A stretch of DNA of 64,000 nucleotides from SKLM01 sp964542755 (GTDB lineage Bacteria; Chloroflexota; Anaerolineae; B4-G1). Both the position numbers and the translations under genes were made by a program. Below, piece after piece: positions 53,005 through 61,712 of the stretch; position 1 is the stretch's first letter, and the number at the start of each line of letters is the position of its first letter. The stretch is taken from assembly GCA_964542755.1 (NCBI GenBank), contig CAZIWL010000003.1, positions 1 through 64,000 on the forward strand, written 5' to 3'. The notes beneath the pieces were generated by a model, which worked only from the letters and a program-made list of their open reading frames with translations, had not been told where the DNA came from and ran no database searches.

Positions 53005-53039
53005 GCCGGCCAGCGCGCTACCGCGCGACGCTGGCTGGC
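53005..53039 (-). other. Stable hairpin in the map-rpmJ spacer where infA is normally found
   Basis: GCCGGCCAGCG (53005-53015) pairs with CGCTGGCTGGC (53029-53039) with one mismatch. The interval 52951-53071 is only 121 bp, too small for infA (about 220 bp), and no IF-1-like peptide is readable in any frame. Confidence 0.6.
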
Positions 53040-53071
53040 ACAAGCCCTGCCCAGGCAAGGCCACCCCCAAA

Positions 53072-53833
53072 TCACCAGGCTGTAAGAATATCCGCCCCTT
53101 CCTCAGCGATGGCAATCGTGCGTTCAAAATGCGCCGTCAACTTCCCATTGCGGGACGCCACCGTCCAGTGATCGTCCAGGACCCGCACACGCGGGCTTCC
53201 AATCAGAACCATTGGCTCGAGGGCAATCGTCATACCCTTCCTCAGGCCAACACCGCGCCCGGGCTTGCCGTGATTCGGCACCTGTGGGTCCTCGTGCATT
53301 TTCGTGCCGATGCCGTGGCCCGTGTACTCCCGCACCACCTCGTAGCCTCGTTCCTCCACGTACATCTGGATAGCCGCGGAAATGTCACCCGACCACCCAC
53401 CAGCCCTCGCGGCTGCGATCCCTGCATCCAACGCCCCCTCCGTCACCGCCATCAGCTCTTCGGCCTCCCGGCTCGCCTCCCCCACGGGCAGGGTAACGGC
53501 TCCATCCCCGTGATAGCCGTCCAGAATGGTGCCGACATCGATGCTGATGATGTCCCCCTCCTCCAACACCCGGGGGCCGGGAATACCATGCACCAACTCG
53601 TCGTTCACGGAGGCGCAGATTGTCGCCGGAAACGGATGTGCGCTCCCCGGGGGGTACCCCTTGAAAGAGGGGATAGCCCCGTGCCCCCGAACAATCTCCT
53701 CTGCCTTCTGGTCCAATTCCACAGTGGTCACGCCGGGCGCAACCCACTCCCTCATCCTCGTCAGGACCTCAGCCACGATCGCATTCGATCGCCGCATCTT
53801 CTCGATTTCCGCATCCGACTTCAAGGCAATCAC
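53072..53833 (-). CDS. map: Methionine aminopeptidase, type I
   Basis: 253 aa. Removes the initiator Met in the cytoplasm with a two-metal site. Landmarks are ICASVNDELVHGIPG (with the His), EGDIISIDVGTILDGYHGDG (two metal Asp), YTGHGIGTKMHEDPQVPNHG (metal His), MTIALEPMV (metal Glu) and LTAHFERTIAI (metal Glu). Overlaps adk by 4 nt. Confidence 0.97.
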   Translation of the reverse strand: MIALKSDAEIEKMRRSNAIVAEVLTRMREWVAPGVTTVELDQKAEEIVRGHGAIPSFKGYPPGSAHPFPATICASVNDELVHGIPGPRVLEEGDIISIDVGTILDGYHGDGAVTLPVGEASREAEELMAVTEGALDAGIAAARAGGWSGDISAAIQMYVEERGYEVVREYTGHGIGTKMHEDPQVPNHGKPGRGVGLRKGMTIALEPMVLIGSPRVRVLDDHWTVASRNGKLTAHFERTIAIAEEGADILTAW

Positions 53834-54498
53834 GCCGTCTGCCTCGCCTCCCGGATCGCCTCAACCAGATCCTCACCGACCTCCTCCACCGACTGCTCTC
53901 CGTCGATCTCAACGAGGAGGTCCTGCGCGAAGTAATACCCAATCAGCGGGGACGTCTCCTTGTAGTATGTGTACAACCGGTGCTTAACCGTCTCCGGATT
54001 GTCGTCCTCCCGCTGAGTCAAGTCGCCGCCACAGACTTCGCAGACCCCCTCTTTCTCGGGGGGCTTGAAGACCAGATTGTAAACCGCGCCACATTCCTCG
54101 CACACGCGCCGCGCCGTGAGCCGCCGCATCACCTCTTCATCACTCACCCTAATGAGCGGTACCACCGTCACCCCTTGTCCTCGGCCAGCCAGGGCCTCCC
54201 TGAGAGCCTCAGCCTGCGTCAGTGTCCGTGGGAAGCCGTCAAGAATCACGCCCTCCTCGCAGTCAGGACGACCGATCCGCTCCATCACCATGTCAACCGT
54301 GACGTCGTCAGGGACTAACTCACCCTTCTCCATATAGGACTGGGCCAACTGCCCCAGCTCCGTCTCCTGACTCAGGTGATGCCGGAACAGATCACCGCTG
54401 GATACGTGGGGCGTCCCCAATGTATCAACCAGACGTTTCGCCTGCGTCCCCTTGCCCGATCCAGGCGGGCCTACCATTACCACCACCGTTCCGTTCAT
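53830..54498 (-). CDS. adk: Adenylate kinase (zinc-LID form)
   Basis: 222 aa. Interconverts ATP + AMP and 2 ADP. P-loop GPPGSGKG (10-17), AMP-binding SSGDLFRHHL and VILDGFPRT, and a long LID with four zinc cysteines C133, C136, C153, C156. Sits between secY and map, the usual spc order, and overlaps map by 4 nt. Confidence 0.98.
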   Translation of the reverse strand: MNGTVVVMVGPPGSGKGTQAKRLVDTLGTPHVSSGDLFRHHLSQETELGQLAQSYMEKGELVPDDVTVDMVMERIGRPDCEEGVILDGFPRTLTQAEALREALAGRGQGVTVVPLIRVSDEEVMRRLTARRVCEECGAVYNLVFKPPEKEGVCEVCGGDLTQREDDNPETVKHRLYTYYKETSPLIGYYFAQDLLVEIDGEQSVEEVGEDLVEAIREARQTA

Positions 54499-54510
54499 CT
54501 TACCCCAAGC

Positions 54511-55845
54511 CTACTTGATGAATCCCTCGTAGTGGCGCATCAAGAGCTGTGCCTCAAGCTGCCGCATCGTGTCCAGCACCGTGCCGACGACGATCAGCAG
54601 TCCGGACGACGTGATCAGCAGCCGGGTCTGGAAGAAAAGGTCCACAATGTACGGAAGGACCGCCACGCCGCCCAAGAACAGTGCGCCAACAAGCGTGATC
54701 CGACGGTAGACCGCATTGATGTACTCGGCCGTACGTCTACCAGGCCGAATACCCGGGATGAAACCACCTTGCCTCTTCAAGGTGCCTGGTAGGTCTTGCT
54801 GTTGGACCATCACGTCGGTATAGAAGTACGTGAAGCCCACCACCGCGAGGAAATACAGCGCTCCGTAGTATGGGCTCTGAGCACTGAAGAAATTCATCAC
54901 CGCCGCGGCAAACCTCCCCACAGCCGGGCTCTCTGCGCCAGTGAAGAACTGGGCGATCACCGCCGGGAACGTCAGGATCGACTGCGCGAAGATAAGCGGA
55001 ATCATACCGGCGGTGTTCACGCGCAGTGGAATGTGCGTGCTCTGCCCGCCGTACATCTTCATCCCGCGCACCCGCTTCCCATACTGAACGGGAATGCGCC
55101 GCTCGCCTTCTTGGATGACCACAATCACGAACATCGTCAGAGCCGTGATGACGAGGAAAATCCCAATCATCAGCACGGCCATGCCGATGCCGCCCGTCCC
55201 AGCCGCCTGCGCCTGCGTCCACGTACTCAACAAGTTCTCCGGTACGCGAGCAACGATCCCGCTGAAGATGATCAAACTCAGACCATTGCCAATTCCCTGC
55301 TCGGAGATCAGCTCGCCCAGCCAGATGGCAAACATCGTACCCGCCGTCATCGCCACCAGCACGGACACCGTCGAGACGATATTCTCCGGCGTGCCAAACC
55401 CGAAGTTGGGCAGCACAGGAGTAGCGCTCCCGGCGTTCACCAGCCGGATCTGGCCCAGCGCCTGCAACAGGCCCAGCGGCACCGTGATGTAGTAGGTCCA
55501 CTGGTTCATCTTCTCCTGCCCGGCCTCGCCCTCCTCAGCCAACCGTTCCAGACTAGGAATGATGGGTATGAGCAGCTGGAGAATAATCGACGCCGTCACG
55601 TAAGGATAGACGCCGTTCGCCATGACCGAGAACCTCGCAACTGCCCCTCCGGAGAGCATATCCAACAGGTTGAACAACCGAGTGGTACCCCCGGTGCCCG
55701 CCAGCAACTGCTGCAGGGCCGCCTGATCCACCCCTGGCACCGGCACGTGGGCCGCCAGGCGGTAGATGATGAGGATCAGCAGCGTATAGATCAGCTTACG
55801 CCGCAGATCGGGCAGAGTCAAGGCGTTCTTCAGAGCTTCAATCAT
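54511..55845 (-). CDS. secY: Protein translocase subunit SecY
   Basis: 444 aa, ten membrane helices. Forms the central Sec channel. LIYTLLILIIYRLAAHVPVP, LNLLDMLSGGA-type loop (LFNLLDMLSGGAVARFSVMA), GIGNGLSLIIFSGI, VQYGKRVRGMKMYGGQSTHI and GIRPGRRTAEYI match the family. It follows rplO by about 50 nt and precedes adk. Confidence 0.98.
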   Translation of the reverse strand: MIEALKNALTLPDLRRKLIYTLLILIIYRLAAHVPVPGVDQAALQQLLAGTGGTTRLFNLLDMLSGGAVARFSVMANGVYPYVTASIILQLLIPIIPSLERLAEEGEAGQEKMNQWTYYITVPLGLLQALGQIRLVNAGSATPVLPNFGFGTPENIVSTVSVLVAMTAGTMFAIWLGELISEQGIGNGLSLIIFSGIVARVPENLLSTWTQAQAAGTGGIGMAVLMIGIFLVITALTMFVIVVIQEGERRIPVQYGKRVRGMKMYGGQSTHIPLRVNTAGMIPLIFAQSILTFPAVIAQFFTGAESPAVGRFAAAVMNFFSAQSPYYGALYFLAVVGFTYFYTDVMVQQQDLPGTLKRQGGFIPGIRPGRRTAEYINAVYRRITLVGALFLGGVAVLPYIVDLFFQTRLLITSSGLLIVVGTVLDTMRQLEAQLLMRHYEGFIK

Positions 55846-55896
55846 CGTTTCAGTCCTCTAACTACCTGTCTATCCTTGAGCGATACCAATCCGGCA

Positions 55897-56382
55897 CTAC
55901 CGAGTGCGGTGTCCACCCCGCTGCCAGGGAAGCTCCTCCACGACACCCCCGGCCTCCTCGATCTTCGTCCGCGCGCTCTTTGAAAAGCGGTGAGCCTTGA
56001 CGGTCAGCGAATAGTCGATGTCGCCCCGCCCGAGCACAACCACCAGTTCCTTCCCGCTGTTCAACACGCCCGCCTCAACCAACGACTCCGGACTAACCTC
56101 ATCGCCCTCTTCAAAACCAGCAAGCACAATGCGCTTGATATTGACCGGCGTGAACTCAACCTTCCACGGGTCGCGGAACCCCGTCCCGCGGGGGCTCGGC
56201 ACGCGCTTCCATAACGGGTTCTGCCCGCCCTCGAAGCCCGGCCGAACGCCGCCACCGCTCCGAGCATTCTGGCCCTTCGTACCTCGTCCTGCCGTCTTTC
56301 CGTAGCCCGAACCGCGACCGCGTCCAACCCGCTTGCGATTCTTCTTCGCTCCCTCCGCCGGCTTCAGCTCATGCAACTTCAT
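55897..56382 (-). CDS. rplO: Large ribosomal subunit protein L15
   Basis: 161 aa from ATG 56382 (MKLHELKPAEGAKKNRKRVG); an ATG four codons earlier is not preferred. GRGRGSGYGKTAGRGTKGQN, RSGGGVRPGFEGGQNPL and the C-terminal GAKAHRFSKSA-type segment (TVKAHRFSKSARTKIEEAGG) are standard. Binds 23S rRNA late in assembly. Confidence 0.98.
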   Translation of the reverse strand: MKLHELKPAEGAKKNRKRVGRGRGSGYGKTAGRGTKGQNARSGGGVRPGFEGGQNPLWKRVPSPRGTGFRDPWKVEFTPVNIKRIVLAGFEEGDEVSPESLVEAGVLNSGKELVVVLGRGDIDYSLTVKAHRFSKSARTKIEEAGGVVEELPWQRGGHRTR

Positions 56383-56394
56383 GACTGCCTCCAA

Positions 56395-56592
56395 CTACCC
56401 TTCGTCACTAAAAACCTCGACCGACACCAGATGACTAACGGTTGCCACCATCCCGCGGATCGTGGGTGTGTTACCACGCTCCACGGTCTGATGCATCTTC
56501 TTCAAGCCCAGGGCTCGCACCGTCTCTTTCTGGTGGCGGGGGTAACCAATCGGGCTCTTGGTTAGCTTGATTCGCAATCTCTCGGCCATCAT
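56395..56592 (-). CDS. rpmD: Large ribosomal subunit protein L30
   Basis: 65 aa: LRIKLTKSPIGYPRHQKETV, RALGLKKMHQTVERGNTPTI. Optional in many lineages but present here. Overlaps rpsE by 4 nt (ATGA). Confidence 0.96.
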   Translation of the reverse strand: MMAERLRIKLTKSPIGYPRHQKETVRALGLKKMHQTVERGNTPTIRGMVATVSHLVSVEVFSDEG

Positions 56593-57092
56593 TCCCGGCT
56601 CCAGAACGGCTTGACCCTCTCCTCCGGCACGCCGCGCTCCCGAGCAACTTCCTCCACGCTTCGCAGCCTCTGAAGCCCGTCCATGGCCGCCCGAACCACA
56701 CTGAGAGCGTTGGTGCTACCTAACGACTTGGTCAGCACATCGTCGATCCCGGCTGCCTTCATAACGGCGCGCACGTTGCCCGCGGCGATGACACCAGTTC
56801 CGGGTGCGGCGGGTTTCAGCATGACCCTGGCTCCGCCGCAGATCCCCACGACCTCGTGTGGGATGGTGCTCCCCAAGCGGGGCACTGTCATCATATCATC
56901 CCGCGCCCGATCCATCCCCTTATGAATGGCATCCGGAACACCTCGAGCCTTCCCGATACCCATGCCCACGCGTCCCCGATTGTCGCCAACCACTGACACA
57001 ACACGGAACGAAAAGCGGCGACCACCCTTGACCACGTTAGCAACCCGCGTAATATCTACGACATGTTCATCCAGTTCTTCACGATTCGCCAT
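56589..57092 (-). CDS. rpsE: Small ribosomal subunit protein S5
   Basis: 167 aa. Needed for decoding accuracy. VVKGGRRFSFRVVSVVGDNR, GRVGMGIGKARGVPDAIHKG, AGTGVIAAGNVRAVMKAAGI, DVLTKSLGSTNALSVVRA. The double-stranded-RNA-binding half is N-terminal. Confidence 0.98.
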   Translation of the reverse strand: MANREELDEHVVDITRVANVVKGGRRFSFRVVSVVGDNRGRVGMGIGKARGVPDAIHKGMDRARDDMMTVPRLGSTIPHEVVGICGGARVMLKPAAPGTGVIAAGNVRAVMKAAGIDDVLTKSLGSTNALSVVRAAMDGLQRLRSVEEVARERGVPEERVKPFWSRE

Positions 57093-57119
57093 GCTGCCTC
57101 CGTTACCTCAGTCGCATCT

Positions 57120-57485
57120 CTAGAATTCGAGTCCCTTCTCGCGGGCTGCTTCCGCCAGTGCCCTCACGCGGCCGTGATGCTTGTACCCACCGCGATCGAA
57201 GACTACCCTCTTAATTCCCTTCTCCAGCGCTCGATCCGCTGCAACCTCACCCACTACTCGAGCTTGCTCGATCTTCGAAAGCCCGTCGAGCTGGCCCCTG
57301 ATCTCTGGGTCGATAGTCGACGCCGAGACCAGCGTATGCCCCGCCCAGTCGTCGATAATCTGGGCGTAGATGTGCTGCAGGCTCCGATAGACGTTCAGGC
57401 GCGGACGATCGGGAGATCCCACAACCTTTTTCCGAATGCGCGCGTGCCGTCTACGTCGAGCTACTTCGCGATCAACTCCTGGCAT
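57120..57485 (-). CDS. rplR: Large ribosomal subunit protein L18
   Basis: 121 aa. Binds 5S rRNA. RRRRHARIRKKVVGSPDRPR, LNVYRSLQHIYAQIIDD, FDRGGYKHHGRVRALAEAAR and EKGLEF end. Confidence 0.98.
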   Translation of the reverse strand: MPGVDREVARRRRHARIRKKVVGSPDRPRLNVYRSLQHIYAQIIDDWAGHTLVSASTIDPEIRGQLDGLSKIEQARVVGEVAADRALEKGIKRVVFDRGGYKHHGRVRALAEAAREKGLEF

Positions 57486-57511
57486 ATCTCACCTTCAACT
57501 TGTTATCTAGC

Positions 57512-58072
57512 CTAGTAGGTACCGGCGCCTATCTTTCCAGCCTTACCGGCCTTCCGAGACACGTGCTCGCCAAGATACCGAACGCCCTTCCCCTGATACG
57601 GTTCCGGTGGACGCCACGCCCGGATCTCCGCCGCCATCTTCCCCACCAACTCCTTGCTGGCCCCTCGCACAGTGATGATCTTCTTTCGGGCCTCGACGTC
57701 AAACTCAATCCCCTCCGGGGGTGATATGCGCAGCGGATGCGAGAACCCCAGCTGGAGGTCAAGCGACCCATCCCCTTCAAGCTCCACGCGGTAGCCGACT
57801 CCGTGAATCTCCAGCTTCTTCTCATACCCTTCCTTCACGCCCACCACCATGTTGTACAGCAGTGACCGCGTCAGACCGTGCAGTTGCCGATGCCGGCGCT
57901 GGTCCGTCGGCCGTCGAACGATCAGCTGACCGTTCTCCCTCACGATCTCCATATCCGGGTCGAAGTCCCGCGTCAGATCCCCCTTGGGGCCCGACACACT
58001 GACAGTACTCCCATCGATATCAACCTGAACACCCTCCGGAATAGTGACAGGCATTCTTCCCACTCGTGACAT
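57512..58072 (-). CDS. rplF: Large ribosomal subunit protein L6
   Basis: 186 aa, two similar domains. SRVGRMPVTIPEGVQVDI, LLYNMVVGVKEGYEKKLEIH, GVGYRVE, and the C-terminal RAWRPPEPYQGKGVRYLGEH. Near the factor-binding site of 23S rRNA. Confidence 0.98.
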   Translation of the reverse strand: MSRVGRMPVTIPEGVQVDIDGSTVSVSGPKGDLTRDFDPDMEIVRENGQLIVRRPTDQRRHRQLHGLTRSLLYNMVVGVKEGYEKKLEIHGVGYRVELEGDGSLDLQLGFSHPLRISPPEGIEFDVEARKKIITVRGASKELVGKMAAEIRAWRPPEPYQGKGVRYLGEHVSRKAGKAGKIGAGTY

Positions 58073-58093
58073 GCTAAGTCCTCCTCCAACCAG

Positions 58094-58501
58094 CTACCAA
58101 ATGTAACACAGTACCTCGCCGCCCACGCCCAACCGTCGCGCCTTCTGAGCGGTCATCACACCCTTCGACGTTGTCACGATGGCAATGCCCATGCCGCTCC
58201 TCACCCAGGGCAAGTCCGTGGCCCCACGGTAAATCCGCCGCCCGGGCTTACTGACCCGCTTCATGCTCCGGATGACAGGGTGCCGTTCCTTCCTCTCACC
58301 GACGTACTTGATGTCAATAACCAGGTTCGGCTGTGGGACATCGTCCGTCAAATGATAGTCCTCGATGAATCCTTCCTCTTTGAGGATCTTGGCGATATCC
58401 ACCTTGATACTGGACGAAGGAATCCCGACCTGCCTGTAGCCGGCAATCAAGGCATTGCGAATACGTGCCAACATATCAGATATTGGATCAGAAATGGTCA
58501 T
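58094..58501 (-). CDS. rpsH: Small ribosomal subunit protein S8
   Basis: 135 aa. Binds helix 21 of 16S rRNA; its site in mRNA regulates the spc operon in E. coli. DPISDMLARIRNALIAGY, SSSIKVDIAKILKEEGFIED, RVSKPGRRIYRGATDLPWVR and TTSKGVMTAQKARRLGVGGE. Confidence 0.98.
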   Translation of the reverse strand: MTISDPISDMLARIRNALIAGYRQVGIPSSSIKVDIAKILKEEGFIEDYHLTDDVPQPNLVIDIKYVGERKERHPVIRSMKRVSKPGRRIYRGATDLPWVRSGMGIAIVTTSKGVMTAQKARRLGVGGEVLCYIW

Positions 58502-58546
58502 TGGATAAGATCTCCCCGCGGCAAACGTCCTACACGCCGCCCTACG

Positions 58547-58729
58547 CTACCAGCTAGCCTTCCTCACGCCAGGTATCTCACCTTTGAGCGCTAGCTCCCG
58601 GAAGCAGATGCGGCACAACTGAAAGCGGCGCATATAGCCCCGTGGCCGGCCACAGCGATTGCAGCGATTGACTTCACGAACCTCGTACTTACGGTCCTTC
58701 TCTCGCTCGATCAAAGCTTTTCTCGTCAT
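58547..58729 (-). CDS. rpsN: Small ribosomal subunit protein S14, zinc form
   Basis: 60 aa, short zinc type. C23, C26, C39 and C42 form the zinc site (NRCNRCGRPRGYMRRF, LCRICFREL). Ends in IPGVRKASW. Located between rplE and rpsH as usual. Confidence 0.98.
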   Translation of the reverse strand: MTRKALIEREKDRKYEVREVNRCNRCGRPRGYMRRFQLCRICFRELALKGEIPGVRKASW

Positions 58730-58753
58730 ACTGACTCCTCTATGCTCATGTGC

Positions 58754-59299
58754 CTACTGACCAGAGCGGCGGAACGGCATCCCCAACAATTCCAGTAGCC
58801 GACGTCCCTCTTCGTCCGTCTCCGCCGTCGTGACCAGGCTGATCTCCATCCCGCGCACCTGGTCCACCGACTCAATATCGATCTCTGGAAAGACCAATTG
58901 CTCTGTCAACCCCACCGTGTAGTTTCCGCGACCGTCCAGCTTGTCCTTCACGCCACGGAAGTCCCTCTGGCGGGCCAGCGCCACGTTGCACAGTCGGTCC
59001 ACAAACGCCCACATCCGAGGCCCCCTCAGCGTCACTTTCACCCCGATAGGGTCTCCCTCGCGGATCTTGAAGGCTGAGATGGACCGCTTCGCCCGCGTCA
59101 CTACCGGACGCTGTCCCGTGATTGTCGTGATGTCCTGCACGGTATGATCCAGCGCCCTCGGATTGTCCAAACCATCCCCGACGCCCACGTTCACGACGAC
59201 CTTCGTAAGACGCGGCACTTCCATAATATTCTCGTACGCAAATTCATCCATCATGGTCGGCCGAACTTCGTCGCGGTAACGTTCTTTCAGTCGCTGCAT
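58754..59299 (-). CDS. rplE: Large ribosomal subunit protein L5
   Basis: 181 aa. Binds 5S rRNA and contacts the P-site tRNA. PRLTKVVVNVGVGDGLDNPR, GQRPVVTRAKRSISAFKIRE, GDPIGVKVTLRG, FRGVKDKLDGRGNYTVGLTE. Confidence 0.98.
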   Translation of the reverse strand: MQRLKERYRDEVRPTMMDEFAYENIMEVPRLTKVVVNVGVGDGLDNPRALDHTVQDITTITGQRPVVTRAKRSISAFKIREGDPIGVKVTLRGPRMWAFVDRLCNVALARQRDFRGVKDKLDGRGNYTVGLTEQLVFPEIDIESVDQVRGMEISLVTTAETDEEGRRLLELLGMPFRRSGQ

Positions 59300-59311
59300 C
59301 TATCTACCCCT

Positions 59312-59635
59312 CTAGCTTGGTATCGTCTCGCCGCACTTCTTGCACACCCGTACCTTGCGCCCACCGTCCTGCTGAAACCCAACACGCGTACGCTCGTTGC
59401 ATGCCGGGCATACAAGCATCACATTCGAGCTGTCGATCGGCGCCTCAAACTCGATAATCCCGGGTTGCACATCGCGACGACCAGCGCGCATCGGGCGCTG
59501 ATGCTTCTTCACAATATTCACCCCGGAGACGACGACCTTTCTCTTGTCGGGCTTCACCTGCTGCACCTTGCCCCGCAGTCCGCGCCCGTCCCCGGAGACG
59601 ACCTCTACTGTATCACCCTTTTTTATTCGGTTCAC
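59312..59635 (-). CDS. rplX: Large ribosomal subunit protein L24
   Basis: 107 aa, KOW domain at the start (IKKGDTVEVVSGDGRGLRGK), then GVNIVKKHQRP, and a C-terminal CPACNERTRVGF/CKKCGE pair giving four Cys. Initiates 50S assembly. Confidence 0.97.
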   Translation of the reverse strand: MNRIKKGDTVEVVSGDGRGLRGKVQQVKPDKRKVVVSGVNIVKKHQRPMRAGRRDVQPGIIEFEAPIDSSNVMLVCPACNERTRVGFQQDGGRKVRVCKKCGETIPS

Positions 59636-59663
59636 CGTACCACCTCTCAGCCCTGCGTCCTAC

Positions 59664-60035
59664 CTACACAACCTCGGGAGCCAGGGAGACGATTTTCATG
59701 AAACCCTTCTCCCGCAACTCGCGCGCCACAGGCCCGAAGATGCGCGTCCCGAGTGGGTTGCTGCTCGTTCCCTCAAGAATCACCGCAGCGTTGTCGTCGA
59801 AGCGAATACTTGAGCCATCAGCGCGCCGATGCTCCTTCGCCGTTCGTACGATCACCGCACGCACGACCTCGCCCTTCTCCACCTGGGCGCGAGCCGCCGC
59901 GTTCCTGACGCTTGCGATGACGATGTCCCCCACCCCGCCGTACCGCCGGGCACTGCCCCCAGTGACACGTATCACATTCAACTGCCGCACACCGGTGTTG
60001 TCCGCTGTACGAATCTGGCTTTCTTGCTGGATCAT
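59664..60035 (-). CDS. rplN: Large ribosomal subunit protein L14
   Basis: 123 aa. MIQQESQIRTADNTGVRQLN, GDIVIASVRNAA, RFDDNAAVILEG, GTRIFGPVARELREKGFMKI and SLAPEVV end. Overlaps rpsQ by 4 nt. Confidence 0.98.
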   Translation of the reverse strand: MIQQESQIRTADNTGVRQLNVIRVTGGSARRYGGVGDIVIASVRNAAARAQVEKGEVVRAVIVRTAKEHRRADGSSIRFDDNAAVILEGTSSNPLGTRIFGPVARELREKGFMKIVSLAPEVV

Positions 60036-60301
60036 CGCCCCACCTCAGCGATTTTCGACCGCTCCACGACCTCCTCCACGCGCCAGTTCTTCTGGCGGCT
60101 CAGAGGCCTGGATTCGACAATACGCACAGTATCACCAGCGCGGCAGGTGTTCTCCTCATCGTGCACCTTGTACTTCTTGCGCAACCGCATCACCTTCTCG
60201 TAAAGAGGATGGCGAGCCGAGCGCTCCACTTCGACCACCGCCGTCTTGTCCATCTTCGCACTTACAACCGTGCCCACTAAGCTCTTCCGCTGCCCTTTCA
60301 C
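60032..60301 (-). CDS. rpsQ: Small ribosomal subunit protein S17
   Basis: 89 aa. QRKSLVGTVVSAKMDKTAVV, HPLYEKVMRLRKKYKVHDEE, GDTVRIVESRPLSRQKNWRV. Overlaps rpmC and rplN by 4 nt each. Confidence 0.98.
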   Translation of the reverse strand: MKGQRKSLVGTVVSAKMDKTAVVEVERSARHPLYEKVMRLRKKYKVHDEENTCRAGDTVRIVESRPLSRQKNWRVEEVVERSKIAEVGR

Positions 60302-60576
60302 CGTGCCTCCTTAGCTGACATGTCAGCCGATGACGTGTCAGCCGCTGACGTGTCAGCCGCTGAGGTGTCAGCCACCATCTCAGCGATCAGCTCTCGCTCT
60401 CGCGTGATCGTCTTCATCCGAGCGATATCTCGCTTGACCCGCTTGATCTGATTGAAGTCCTCCAAGCGCCCCAGGTTCATCTGGCGGCGCAGCGTGAAGA
60501 GCTCACGATGAGCCTCGTCAAGCCGATGCTCGATCTCATCCGTTGTCCACTCGCGAATCTCTCTTGCTTCTACCAT
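60298..60576 (-). CDS. rpmC: Large ribosomal subunit protein L29 with repeat-encoded C-terminal extension
   Basis: 92 aa. Residues 1-67 are ordinary L29 (EIREWTTDEIEHRLDEAHRE, LFTLRRQMNLGRLED). Residues about 69-89 are an added tail of ADTSA units (VADTSAADTSAADTSSADMS) coded by a 15-bp tandem repeat. L29 usually ends at 60-70 aa. The tail is low in charge and probably disordered, near the peptide exit tunnel where L29 sits. Overlaps rpsQ by 4 nt. Confidence 0.95.
   Translation of the reverse strand: MVEAREIREWTTDEIEHRLDEAHRELFTLRRQMNLGRLEDFNQIKRVKRDIARMKTITRERELIAEMVADTSAADTSAADTSSADMSAKEAR
60316..60375. repeat. 15-bp tandem repeat (4 copies) at the 3' end of rpmC
   Basis: Four 15-bp units, TGACRTGTCAGCCGM-like (TGACATGTCAGCCGA, TGACGTGTCAGCCGC twice, TGAGGTGTCAGCCAC). 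The TGTCAGCC core is shared with the 19-bp array at 17794-17866. In frame, so copy number changes alter L29 length only. Confidence 0.88.
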
Positions 60577-60579
60577 GGC

Positions 60580-61005
60580 TCACTCTCCGCCAGTGACGTC
60601 GTCGCGCTTCACGAACTGGCAATCAATAGGCAGCTTGTGGGAAGCCAGACGGAACGCCTCACGCGCCATCTCCTCGGACACACCGCTGAGTTCGAACAGT
60701 ATGCGGCCTGGCCGTACCACGGCCACCCAGTGGTCCACCTCACCCTTACCCTTGCCCATCCGCGTCTCGGCAGCTTTGACTGTCACGGGTTTGTCAGGAA
60801 AAATCCTGATCCAGTGCTTCCCGCGCCGCCGGACGTGTCGAACGATGGACGTCCTGGCGGACTCGATCTGACGGGCCGTGATCCAACTCGGTTCGAGGGC
60901 CTGGAGGCCAAACTCTCCGAATGAGACCTCGTTCCCCCGGGTCGCCTTACCCTTCATGCGTCCACGGAACCGCTTACGATACTTCACGCGCTTTGGCATC
61001 AACAT
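60580..61005 (-). CDS. rplP: Large ribosomal subunit protein L16
   Basis: 141 aa from ATG 61005 (MLMPKRVKYRKRFRG), which has GGGAG 8 nt before; an ATG five codons earlier is not preferred. RQIESARTSIVRHVRRRGKH, WIRIFPDKPVTVKAAETRMG and KGKGEVDHWVAVVRPGRILF are standard. Contacts A-site tRNA. Confidence 0.98.
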   Translation of the reverse strand: MLMPKRVKYRKRFRGRMKGKATRGNEVSFGEFGLQALEPSWITARQIESARTSIVRHVRRRGKHWIRIFPDKPVTVKAAETRMGKGKGEVDHWVAVVRPGRILFELSGVSEEMAREAFRLASHKLPIDCQFVKRDDVTGGE

Positions 61006-61035
61006 CGTCTCAACTCCCAATCCATCCTTCGTCGG

Positions 61036-61701
61036 TTAGACGACGAAGGGCTGTTCCTCTGCCTCTTCCTCAGAAAGGATCTCACCCTTGTAGATCCAAA
61101 CCTTGATCCCAATATTCCCGTAGGTCGTGGCAGCCTCATCCCGGGCAAAATCGATGTTGGCGCGCAGGGTCTGCAGGGGGACCTGGCCCTCGTGACGCCA
61201 CTCGCGGCGTGCCATCTGGGAACCCGAGAGACGCCCCTTACATTCGACCTTAACGCCCTCAGCCCCCGCATCCATGGCAGACCGCACCGCGCGCTGCATG
61301 GCGCGGCCGTGGTAGATACGCCTCTCAAGCTGAGAAGCAATATTGTTGGCTACCAGCTTGGCATCCAATTCGGGCTGCTCGATCTCCTGCACGTCGATCG
61401 ATGTCCGCTTCCCTGTCAAATCCTCCAAATCACGCCGGATCTGTTTCACGTTGGAACCACGCCGCCCAATCACAATGCCAGGCTTCGCCGTCCACACCGT
61501 TATCGAGACCTGGTTAGGGAAACGCTCAATCTCGATGCGCGAGATGGCTGCCCGCCGTGTAGCAGTCTCCTCGATGTGATCCCGGATGTTTAGGTCCTCG
61601 TGCAACAGGTCTGCGTACTCGTCACCTTCCGCATACCAGCGTGACTTCCAATCTCGGATCACTCCGATCCTGAACCCATAAGGATGAACCTTGCGCCCCA
61701 A
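61036..61701 (-). CDS. rpsC: Small ribosomal subunit protein S3
   Basis: 221 aa. MGRKVHPYGFRIGVIRDWKS, KH domain with PGIVIGRRGSNVKQIRRDLE, then GRAMQRAVRSAMDAGAEGVK and YGNIGIKVWIYKGEI. Forms the mRNA entry channel with S4 and S5. Confidence 0.98.
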   Translation of the reverse strand: MGRKVHPYGFRIGVIRDWKSRWYAEGDEYADLLHEDLNIRDHIEETATRRAAISRIEIERFPNQVSITVWTAKPGIVIGRRGSNVKQIRRDLEDLTGKRTSIDVQEIEQPELDAKLVANNIASQLERRIYHGRAMQRAVRSAMDAGAEGVKVECKGRLSGSQMARREWRHEGQVPLQTLRANIDFARDEAATTYGNIGIKVWIYKGEILSEEEAEEQPFVV

Positions 61702-61712
61702 ATCCCTCCTCC

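Noticed and set aside
54796..55983. 395-codon plus-strand frame opposite secY
   Set aside because: Shadow frame; composition is basic and His-rich and the opposite strand is SecY.
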